From: Dactylis glomerata
Taxonomy: Eukaryota > Streptophyta > Magnoliopsida > Poales > Poaceae
DNA: 64,000 bases
Assembly (NCBI GenBank): GCA_007115705.1
Contig: QXEO01000411.1
Coordinates: forward strand, 5,991,702 to 6,055,701
Direction of reading: 5' to 3'
The translations under genes were made by a program, and so were the position numbers. The notes beneath the pieces were generated by a model. The model saw only the letters and a list, made by a program, of their open reading frames with translations. It did not search any database and was not told the origin of the DNA. This document shows positions 33,943 to 43,339 of this stretch, in pieces; positions within the stretch are counted from its first letter, which is position 1; each line of letters starts with the position of its first letter.

Positions 33943-36900
33943 CTATTTGGGGGACAAATTTGTCCCAATGGCGGTGGTCTTGGCGGCATCGCCAGCGACA
34001 AGTTCCACCTGTTTTGTATCGACTGTAGGCTTGAAGGTGGGCGGGGAGGCGGAAACCTCCTGCTTGGATGCCGGCATCTCCGCGGGGTCCGTAGCGGCAT
34101 GGATTTCTTTGAACTCCTCGCCGAATAACACTGCTTCCGCGAAGGCGGCTTCTCCTTCCTCGCACTCCTTTGCCTTTCTGAAGCTGCCATAAACAGTAAT
34201 TATGCCATCCGGTCCTGGCATTTTCAGCTGATTGTAGATGTAGCATGGCCTTACATGGAAGCTGTGGAAGGCAGGGCGACCGAAGATCACGTGGTATGTG
34301 CTTTTGAACGGGACAACCTCAAAGGTTATGGGCTCTTCTCTGTAGTTTTCCTCACTACCGAAGGCAACCTTGAGTGTGATGAACCCGAGGGACTTGGCTT
34401 GGCGACCAGGAACCACCCCATAAAAGGTGACCGCGCTATGGCGGAGTTGGGTCTTGGTCAGGCCGAGCTTTGTCAGGCTGCTGCCGCCATCCATTAAGCA
34501 TTTGGAGAACTCATAGCCATGGATTACAGGGCATACCACCATGGCGTAATATCCATCTGGGATGTGCTCTGGATGATCATCATGGCTCTAGTGCACCGGT
34601 ACTTCAGACCATCGGACGTACTAGCGGATTTTTGGCATGGTGGCATTAAGGGAGCGCATAGCGGCTCTCTGTGCCTTTGCCGTGGGGGGTCCAAGGAATG
34701 TGTGAAAGGCACCTTTTTTGTCCTTGATTGGGTTGCCCTTGCCAGCACCACCCTCTGCCTTTTCGGCGGGTTTGGGCGCAGGGTCTTCGTCCATATCGCT
34801 GCTATCCCTGGACTCCTTGTCTTTGTCTGTTTTTCCTTTGCCACGAGGCCGTTGCCGCCGGCTGCGTTTGAAGCTAGCTTCTTGATCCGCCTTGAGGTCG
34901 TTGACAAACTTGCAGTTCCGGTTGGTGTGGTTGCACTTTCCTGAAGCATCACGATGGGCAAAACATGGCATATCGCGGTATTCGTCGTAGGACACGGGGG
35001 CGGATGGCGCCGAAGCGGGAGTTGCAGAACTCCGCGGCTGGCCACCGCCACCTCCGCGTCCCCTGCCGCGCTGGCTGCTTTGGCCCTTGTCAGCAAAGGT
35101 TGTGGCCACCATGTCCGGAGACTGCGGCTCTTCTGGCGGATTCTTCCTTTTGTTGCTGCTATTCCGCTTTTCAGTGTTCTGGATGGCGGAAGCCTTCAGA
35201 GATTCGCGGGCGTCATCGTCGGCGGCCGCGTAGTTGCTTGCGATGGTGATCATGGAATTTAGGGTCAACTTCCCTTCATTCCTTTCCCGCAACAGGCGAT
35301 GGCGGAGCAGTTGGCCTCTCTCCAAACTGTCAATGAACGCGAGGATGGCGGATTCGTCAGTAACTCCTTCGCAGGAGTTCTTCATATCCAGCCATCGCGC
35401 GAGGAAAGTTCGGGAGGTCTCATCGTCGGCGCGTCGGCACCGTTGGAGGTCACCAATGTTATGGGGTCTCTTGTAAGTCCCCTCGAAATTTTCGGTGAAC
35501 GCAGTTTGCATATCAAACCAGGTTTGGATAGAGTTTTCTGCCAAGTCGTTGATCCATTGCCTCGCAGTGCCGGATAGCATCAGGGGCAAATAGCGGACAG
35601 CAACATTGGGTGATCCCCCGGCGAACTGTACTGCGTTGGAGTAGTCTTGTACCCAAGTTAGAGGCCTATCGACCCCATTGTACTGGCGGATATTTTTCTC
35701 GATTTTGAACCCATGCGGGATGGGCTCATCACGAATCCGTTGTCCGAAGCACTTTGGGCCGAGGAAGAAGGCTGTTTGAGACTTGGCAATCTCGTTTAGA
35801 TGGGTACGGGCGTCGTAGGGCTTCTGTTCCGGCGGATCCTTGCGAGAGTTGCGTGACCCTGCTGGTCCGCCGCCACCACCGCCGCCACCATGGGGGCTCC
35901 CTGGTGGGGATGGCGAAGGGTCGCGTCGTCGTTTACTCTCGCCGTCCTGCGACTGATCTTTGCAGCTACGACGGCTTCCTTCCGTTCTTCGTGGAGATGG
36001 GTCGTCGTCATGGCGGCGGGAGCCCTGCCATTTGTCATCGTGGCGGCGAGTGGAGCGATGCTTGTCCTTGTCACCATCACGGTGCGCGCCATCGTCATGG
36101 CGAGATCGGTCCCTTCTCTTGGATCCGCCGTCTCTGCTGGTTTCCCGTCATGGCGGATCGTCTTTGCGTCTAGCGTCACGGCTTCGTCCTCGCTTGCCAT
36201 CATTGTCGCGTATGACGATCCCTCCCTTTGGGACTTCGAACGTCTTATACTTTGGTGGCGGCATGTTGGTCTTATGGCGAGGGGCAGCATTGTCTTGTTG
36301 GTATCCGTAAGCAGGGTAATTCTTGCGGGGTGGCGATGGATTTCTCTGTGGGCCTTTGCCATTTGGTTTGTCATCGGAGGATATTGGGATGGCGTTCGCC
36401 CGGTTACGAGCTTCTCTTCTTCGGATCTCCGAGGATCCGGTATGAGATTCGTTGTCAGGACGTCCACCATAGTTGCCAGCCCCCTGAGCTTTAGAGGCGG
36501 TACTGGACCTGCATAGCGCAGGATCAGATTCAAGCCATCGTGACGACGTAGCCTTCTCCTGCTGTACTAATGCTTTGGTCATCAGTTTCACCGCCGTCTC
36601 TAGGGCTGCTGGGCTCTTATTATGCTCCAATAGCTCCTTTGCAGCCACGATGTTCTCGATGGGCGTAGCCCTAACTTCATCGCGGTTTTTGTCCACATAT
36701 GGTGGATTCTTGATGTACATCTTGGCCAGAGTTTCCGCTGTTGGTACGGTGAACTCAAGGTTTCGTACCAGCTGCGGGTCGCCTCCCTCGTTGATCTGGT
36801 TCTGGATGAGAGTGGCATACTTCTCTTCCATGTTCCTTGCGCGTTTCAGCGTGTCTTGAGCTTTAGCAATGTCGTCATCAACCTGCTTGCCCATCTTCTC

Positions 36901-37894
36901 GACTCGCTTTGCTTCCTTGAGGAGTGCTCGCCTCTTCTTCTCGAGATCGTTCACATCTCTGACATAGTCAGGGGTGATTGGATCTGCTAGAGTTCCATAG
37001 ACGACTTTGTCCAGCGGGGTCGCGAAGTCTTCCGGGTGTTGGTCCACGGGGATGGCGGGTTGCAGAGGCCTGGGTCCGCCGTGAATCTCAGGAAGTTGTT
37101 CAGTGGCGGGATCGGCGGCTGGTGGCGGGTTACCCTGCTCATTGCCGGCATCTCCGTCGTGGACTGCCTGAGATGGCGGATCACCGGTTGTCTGCCCAGC
37201 ATCATCTCCTTTGTTGGTTACAAACACCTGCTTGGCCGCTGCTTGTTGCTCTTCAAGTGCCTGCTGCGCCAATTCCGCCTCAAGTTTCCTCATGGCGGCA
37301 TCATAGTGGTCAGAATCATAGCCTTTGCTGTCCCAGTCATCCGATTCGCCACTTTCGTTAAGTGCCTCTAGGATGGATTCACCTGGGCTATCTTCTCCAT
37401 TGGAGGTAGATCCCGAAGTGATACCTGCGAACGCAACAAGGCAGTACCGTGGTGTCTCTAACGCCAGATTACTCATGGCGGATTCACTGCGGTCTTCCAC
37501 CACTTCCTCTACCTCTAGGGCGGGCTGGGTGGGATTACTTTTCAGATCCGATCTGGGCAACTTGGAAAGTTCCAGATCAGATGAGTCCTCCTCCGTATCC
37601 AGCTCGAAAGCGGTCCGTTTGGGGATTTCAGCCATACCGATCCGCCGGAAATTGGTTTCTGTGGCGGGGGTAGGGTTTGTCTCTCCGATGAAGATATGGA
37701 TATCTCCAATCGGAACGACGGTGAATCGAGCAGGGTCTTCTCTAGCCGGCACCCAGAGGTTATCCGCTGGGACGATGGGGAAGCCGGAATCGTAGAGGAC
37801 GCGCCCGATGGCGACGGTGTCGCCGATGCCTGGCAAGGCGGATCCCGCCTGGATCTGTGCTCCAGACGCGCTAAGCCCCACGGTGGGCGCCAAC
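33943..37894 (-). pseudogene. gag: gag-protease of F copy 3, two stops and an 8-residue protease deletion
   Basis: The N-terminal frame is open from the PBS (LAPTVG) to 36148, so it is better preserved than in copy 4. It carries an acidic N-terminus, a coiled region (NDLEKKRRALLKEAKRVEK), an Arg/Asp/Ser-rich segment, a capsid block (LPLMLSGTARQWINDLAENS, FEGTYKRPHNIGDLQRCRR) and a Cys/His knuckle (CFAHRDASGKCNHTNRNC). The protease active site is CLMDGGSS and the flap region TYHVIFGRPAF. Defects: CGA to TGA at 36146-36148, CAG to TAG at 34621-34623, and loss of 24 bp near 34475, removing eight residues just after DGGSSL. It ends at the TAG shared with copy 4. Confidence 0.88.
37876..37894 (-). 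promoter_or_regulatory. Primer binding site of F copy 3
   Basis: Reverse complement reads GTTGGCGCCCACCGTGGGG, next to the LTR end at 37895. Confidence 0.85.
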
Positions 37895-38370
37895 TGTCGT
37901 GGTTTCATCAACAGATCTGCCATAGAGGTAGGGGTATGGCGGTTTGTGGAAGGGGGTGAACATGGAGGAGCGATCCAGGACGGTGGTAGCACGAGTTTAC
38001 CCAGCTTCAGATCCCGCGACGGTGGCGAGATCCTACGTGCTGCTATAATTCACTATATGGCAACAAGTGCTCGATTACAATGATGAGGTTGGCTGTTTCG
38101 CTATGCGATTGGCCGTATGACTCTAATCTTGCCTCAAGGGCTGCTCCACGCCGGGCTTATAAAGGCGCCTGGCGTGGGCTACACGTTGGTACCGGAGCGG
38201 ATACAACTTGGAGTCCTAGACTAAGTCCTCTGCGTGTGCTACAAGGCAACCCGCCATGGGTCGTCACCGAACCCGCCATGGGCCTGTCATCAGCAATCCA
38301 CCATGGGCCTGTCTCCGGATCCGCCATAAGCGCCTGCGTCCAGTACCGCCGTGGCAACTTTAGCAACTGG
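37895..38370 (-). repeat. Truncated F LTR of copy 3 (lacks its 5' 105 bp or so)
   Basis: Begins at the PBS side with the normal end (TGTCGTGG in window orientation) and stops at GCAACTGG (38370), where a full LTR carries on with GCCGCCCGG. It abuts the next LTR without spacer. TATA CTTATAAA at 38156-38163 lies between the CCACGCC and GGCGTGG arms. Confidence 0.8.
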
Positions 38371-38950
38371 TGTCGTGGTTTCGTCAACAGATCTGCCATA
38401 GAGGTAGGGGTATGGCGGTTTGTGGAAGGGGGTGAACACGGAGGAGCGATCCAGGACGGTGGTAGCACGAGTTTACCCAGCTTCAGATCCCGCGACGGTG
38501 GCGAGATCCTACGTGCTTCTATAATTCACTATATGGCAACAAGTGCTCGGTTACAATGATGAGGTTGGCTGTTTCGCTATGCGATTGGCCGTAAGATTGG
38601 TCTGATGCCTCAAGGGCTGCTCCACGCCGGGCTTATAAAGGCACCTGGCATGGGCTACACGTTGGTACTAGAGCGGATACAACTTGGAGTCCTAGACTAA
38701 GTCCTACACGTGCACTACAAGGTCACCCGCCACGGGCCGTCTTCCGGATCCGCCATAGGCTCGCCGCTAATAGCCCGCCATGGACCTGTCTCCGGATCTG
38801 CCATAAGCGCCTGCGTCTAGTACCGCCGTGCCAACTTCAGTAACTGGGCCGCCCGGTATGGCGAATCCGCCATGCCACCCCTGATGGGCCACCCTGGCTT
38901 GCTGATTTAGGAGTACGTCGCTGGTATACCTATTTGGTATATCCCCAACA
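38371..38950 (-). repeat. 3' LTR of F copy 4 (580 bp)
   Basis: Window orientation TGTCGTGG...CCCCAACA, i.e. TGTTGGGG...ACGACA on minus. TATA CTTATAAA at 38632-38639. Confidence 0.88.
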
Positions 38951-38962
38951 GTAGCCCCCAGG
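38951..38962 (-). promoter_or_regulatory. Polypurine tract of F copy 4
   Basis: On minus CCTGGGGGCTAC directly precedes the 3' LTR start TGTTGGGG. Very similar sequences (CTCGGGGGCTAC) recur inside the aORF intron. Confidence 0.75.
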
Positions 38963-39243
38963 GAACTTTAAGATTTGCCATCTACATCCGCCATGCATGT
39001 TCTTGGTGAGGTACCTCCGCCATAGCTCTTCTGCACCGGGATGGCGGTCATCTTGATGTTCCTTCTTCCATCTATTAATCCGCCGTAAATAACGGATCAA
39101 GCGACGTAGTTATCTTAGCGAGATTTTCGGGATCCAGTGGATCATACCGTTGAAATCCGCCGTAAATCTCGGCACACAGTTCCATCTAGGGCAAGATTTG
39201 CAGTGCACGCACTGTTTTCACCAAGTTACCTTTTTACCCTCGG

Positions 39244-39251
39244 ACACGTGT
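39244..39251 (+). promoter_or_regulatory. ACACGTGT G-box/ABRE-like palindrome upstream of the aORF
   Basis: Core CACGTG, a binding site of plant bZIP and bHLH factors, about 75 bp before the aORF TATA box. The same octamer stands upstream of the unrelated aORF of element G (57786). Confidence 0.5.
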
Positions 39252-39309
39252 CACCAGATTAGGGTTTCTGCGATTAGGATGAGCGGTGGTGATGGCGGGC
39301 ACGAATCTC

Positions 39310-39337
39310 GAGGCCCGGGGTCTATATATACCCCGGC
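39310..39337 (+). promoter_or_regulatory. TATA box of the antisense aORF, inside an inverted repeat
   Basis: CTATATATA (39322-39330) is flanked by AGGCCCGGGGT and ACCCCGGCCT, a 10-bp inverted repeat with one bulged C. It lies about 215 bp before the aORF ATG and would give a transcript on plus, opposite to gag-pol. Confidence 0.65.
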
Positions 39338-39537
39338 CTCTCACCCCCAGCCGGTCACCCCTTCATTCACCCCCTTCGCACTCTCTCTCCTTAGCGCCGC
39401 CACGAGAGCTTCGTGATCTCCGACGAGCCACCGCGGAAGACCTCGCCGCCGGTAGCGTTTTCTGCCATAAACTGGCATCGTCTTCCTCGTCTTCGCTCGA
39501 AATCCTCGAAGTCATTACCGCCACACCACTTGCCGCC

Positions 39538-42500
39538 ATGGAGCCTGAATCACCTCGCGAAGCCTCTAAGTCTGAAGCTGCTGAAGGTTCTGCGCGGTCC
39601 TCGGACACCGAGTCCGCCATGCCCGAAAACTCAGGAGGAGACTGGGACTCCTGCAATCTGAACGAGGAAATTCTATCTTCCTTGGAGCAGGAAGGCCGCA
39701 TAGCTGCTAAAGAATGCTCCAGATGGCGGGTTGAGCCTGGTGAAGCAATGCCGGCTCCTTCGGATGAAGAGGTCGTTATGCTGAAGTCTCATATTGATCG
39801 TGGCCTCAGCCTTCCGCCATCCTACTTCCTGAAAGGCATTCTCCGTCATTACAGGTTACAGCTACACCACATTGCTCCGAATAGCTTCACCGCTTTAGCG
39901 GGATTCGTCGCGCTATGCGAAGGATTTCTGGGTATCAGCCCACGCGGAGATTTATTCCGCTTATATTTTAATATCCGCCATAACCGGGACGCGAACGGAG
40001 ATCCTCGCAATTGCGGGTCGATCTCCTTTGTTCCTCGGCACGGGAAATCCTACCCCTACATTGTCCCTCACGACTCTGCTAAGGGATGGCGGGGCTCCTT
40101 CTTTTATCTGGCTGACCAGGCCCCTCCTGAAAAGAAATTCGGCCTACGGTCATTTACTAATGGCCCCGCCGAGGAGCAGGATAGCTGGGGTGTCATGGAT
40201 GACTTCACAATGGATGATGAATGCCAATTATGCTCACGGCGGATTTCGAAACTTGTCTTCTCTAGACTGACAGGTGCAGACACCATCCACTGCTGGATCT
40301 CACGGCGGATTCAGCCTCTTCAATACCGCCCAACCCTGATGTGCGAGTATAGCGGAATAGACAATCCCCAGCGCTATTCCAAAGAGGAACTGTCCACTGA
40401 AGAGATCGAGCTTCGGATCCGCAACATCATTAAGGTGGGGCGAGATGAGCCTCTGAAGCTAAAAATCCCTATGTATGAGAATGGCAGTTGTCCAAAGGTA
40501 AGTATTTCTCCTTATTCCGCCATAACAGCTAATTTTCCTTGAATGACTTCACATTTCTCCGCAGCTCTCTTCCCTGCCATCCTCTGAGCTGAGCGGTCTC
40601 GTCCGCTATCCACGGACGAAGGATCTCACTGACGATGAGGGCGAGACATCCTCGTCCCCCAAAAAGCAGAAGATAGCGGAAGAAGAGGTGGTGGCGGATG
40701 AACCTATCACGGCGGTTCCTCGCGGTGTTCGCGGTCCTGGCGGACGCATACGTGGGCTAGGCAAGAGGGTCATTTCTCGCCATCCGTCCCCTGCCCTTAG
40801 CGGCCATCTGGACACCGTGCCCGAACACTCCGCCACCATAAATCTGCTAGAACGGAAGTAAGTGTAATCATAACTTGCATTCATACCATGTATACTTTGA
40901 CTATTCTGATCTCTGTCTGTCTGCTGTGCACAGAAGGAGAAAGGTTTCTGGCCAGAAACCTCCAAGGACCAAGCCATCCCCTGCCGCCATTCCACCTACT
41001 CCAGATGCTCCTGCTCACCCAACTGGGCCTTCCACTTCTTCCCAACATGCTAGCAAGATGGCAGATGTTCCAGAGAATACTGGACCACTAAACCGCCCCA
41101 CTAAAGGTGCTAAGAAGGTGAGTTTTAGCAGAAAAGCAGTCCAGGTGGATGCTGGGGCTGGGGAGGCTTCAAAGTGGAAGAATAAATCAGAGGCCCTTTT
41201 CCGCCTCGATAATCTACAAGAGGAGGCCAGTAACCATGTATCATCTGCTATGGCAGCATTTGTTCAGAGAACCAGTCTTGTTAAAGAGGTATGTACTCCC
41301 AGTAGCCCCCGAGCGCCATGGCAGATTCGCAAATTTAATCCGCTATGGGGCTCCAAGGTTGACTTCTGTAAGTTTTTAGAATAGCTTAGCCCTCGAGCGC
41401 TGGTAGTTCACACAGTGCTCTATAGAGAACCTTTTTAAATTTTTATACTGAGTAGCCCCCGAGCGTTATGGCGGATAACTATCCGGCATAAAGCTCTTAG
41501 GAAGACAAAATCAGCATAAGTAGCCCCCGAGCATCATGGCGGATAATCCTTTCTCATGATGCTTCTAAGAGTGACTAAAAAATCAACATGAGTAGCCCCC
41601 GAGCGTCATGGCGGATTCTATCCATCATGGTGCTCTAAGAGTGACTAACACTTCAAATTTTGCCAGAACTACAAGAAGGTGGTGGAGGACCTGGTCCAGG
41701 TCGTCAGCTCGCAGGAGAAGGAGCTGGCGGAGAAAAGCGCTCTTGTGGCGGATTTGCGGCAGCAACTTGAGAATAGCGGTAATCTACCTTAAGTTTCCTT
41801 TATGCTTATTCAATCAATGCTGAGCTGACAAGATTCCGCCATGCAGACACTGCCAAGCTCAAGTCCACACTTGAGGGGATGAAGAGAGGCCATGCCATTG
41901 CGATGGATGGGCTGAATGAACAGCTCCGGAAATCGCTGGCTGAAAACGCCACCCTCGAGAGGCAGCTGAAGGACCAGGAGAACCAGGGCAAGAAGAAGGA
42001 CAAGGAGATAGCGGATCTCCGCAAAGCCGCCGCTGACTTTGAGAATCGGCGTGAAGGCTTTAATGAGCTCCTCCATCACTTCCAGGACAACTTGCTAGGT
42101 ACCATTTCTTCTTATAGCGTAAAGTTTCTTCAATTCTATGTTGTGCGTGACGCATCTTCTGTTTCCGCCATGCAGCCGCTTTGGGGCAGGGCGAGATGGA
42201 CACTGCTGAGGGCTTGCGCATGGCAACTGATGCAGCGAGGAAGGAGCTGGATGGCCTTCTCAGCGTTGGTCGCCAAGCGTGCGGGAGCCTGCAGATAGCG
42301 GGTTCTTCCAACCTCTCCGCCATCGCGCTCACACAAAAGCTTCTGCTGGTGCCAGGGCTGGTGGCGGACTGGAAACTGTCCTCTGCTCGGGGTGGTGCCA
42401 GGACAGCGTTGACCCTGGCGAAGGCCCACTATCCCGAGATGGACCTGGACCAGCTCACCTCCGGCATCCCTGAGAGCGGCGAGGACGGCGCGCCGGTGGA

Positions 42501-42690
42501 CGAGGCCGCCATCCGGCAGAGCGTGCTTGGATACGATCAACTGTGTGCCCTTGGCACTCAGTTGAACGTATACTATGAAGCATACGAGCTGCCAGGGTCG
42601 CCCAGCCAAGCTTCCGCATCCGCCTCCGTGGCAACTGCAGGTGGTGATGGCGGCGATGAGGTGTCCTCCAAGATTCCGCCATCCTCTTGA
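39538..42690 (+). CDS. Intact six-exon antisense aORF of F (putative gypsy-type transposon protein)
   Basis: Start chosen at 39538 in an ideal context (GCCGCCATGG). Exons 39538-40497, 40565-40857, 40934-41288, 41667-41778, 41847-42098 and 42176-42690 all have GT..AG borders with matching phases. They join to 2487 nt, 828 residues plus stop, without a break. Residues about 70-290 resemble the Pfam family 'putative gypsy type transposon' (PF04195): LPPSYFLKGILRHYRLQLHH, FVALCEGFLGISPRGDLFRL, WRGSFFYLAD. Residues 320-480 are basic and Pro-rich with NLS-like PKKQK and KRRK. About 480-660 is coiled coil, followed by a helical C-terminus. Such antisense genes are known in Tat elements (gene23 of maize Grande is one); the role is unknown. 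It is intact while gag and pol of this copy are not. Confidence 0.85.
41289..41666 (+). repeat. aORF intron 3 with PPT-like repeat units
   Basis: AGTAGCCCCCGAGC followed by an ATGGCGGAT-type word occurs near 41301, 41452, 41520 and 41591, with a weaker one near 41375. Units are about 70 bp apart and also share CTCTAAGAGTGACTAA-type tails. The corresponding region of copy 3 (28741-29046) has the same arrangement. Confidence 0.75.
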
Positions 42691-43339
42691 GATATGCCCT
42701 GCAATATGGCAGGAAAATACTTTGCATCAATTCGGCCCCTGAGTGGGTCTGTAAGTTAAACTTTAAACTGCGTGTGGATGCTTGTGCACTGTGACTGATC
42801 TGCTTGTGGCGGATCAGTGAAATGCTATTAAACTCTTGCAGTTTGTTTTTTATGAAGTGGTTTAATTGCGCGAAGAAACTGCCAGGCCTAGTTTTATGCA
42901 ACTTGCAGTTTTTTGCCATGCCCAAAAAACAACACTTAGAAAAATTTTCACGCGTAGGATTATGCGATCCGCCATCCGGCTCTCTGTGCTTGACTTTTCG
43001 TGAGATGGCGAAATCTTCGCACGAACAATCCGCTAGGGCGACGATACTTAATAGCAACTGTCCAAAACCCTGAGCAGATGGCGGCTTAGATCGTCAAAAA
43101 GTCACTACTCGGGAATCCACACAGAAAACATCGAATGAAGATCAAAACATAAAAAAGCTACGCGGACCGCTTATGGCGGATTTAAAAGAGACGCAAGTGC
43201 AGAGCACAATTGCGCAAAAGGTTCTATACGATCTAAATGAACAATAAAGGAGGTAAAAGACTCAGAAGAAATCAAGAGTGAACCAAATGCTTTATTTCAT
43301 TGATCATATAGAGGTGCCTATTACATAGCTAGAAAAGTG
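42691..43339. other. Spacer between convergent aORF and pol (F copy 4)
   Basis: No coding frame is recognised. It matches 30070-30717 of copy 3 closely. GGCGGAT words lie near 42809, 42968 and 43174. Both genes would terminate here. Confidence 0.6.

Larger units (their letters stand above)
28706..38370 (-). mobile_element. Family F copy 3: minus-strand element, 3' end lost
   Basis: Reading on minus from the right: LTR piece (37895-38370), PBS, gag-protease, RT-RNase H-integrase, then the tail of the antisense aORF (exons 4-6 on plus). The aORF exons 1-3, PPT and 3' LTR are missing, replaced by the plus-strand copy 2. No chromodomain follows the integrase. With the antisense gene and PBS this fits the Tat lineage (Grande/Retand/RIRE2-like). 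Confidence 0.85.

Noticed and set aside
35890..36516. Long plus-strand ORFs opposite F gag (also 46278-46814 and 47348-48855)
   Set aside because: Shadow frames of the Arg/Asp/Ser-rich gag; they follow its repeats and have no motif of their own.
41289..41666. CRISPR-like array impression from regularly spaced repeats
   Set aside because: Plant nuclear DNA, degenerate units inside an intron and no cas genes; explained as PPT-like repeats.
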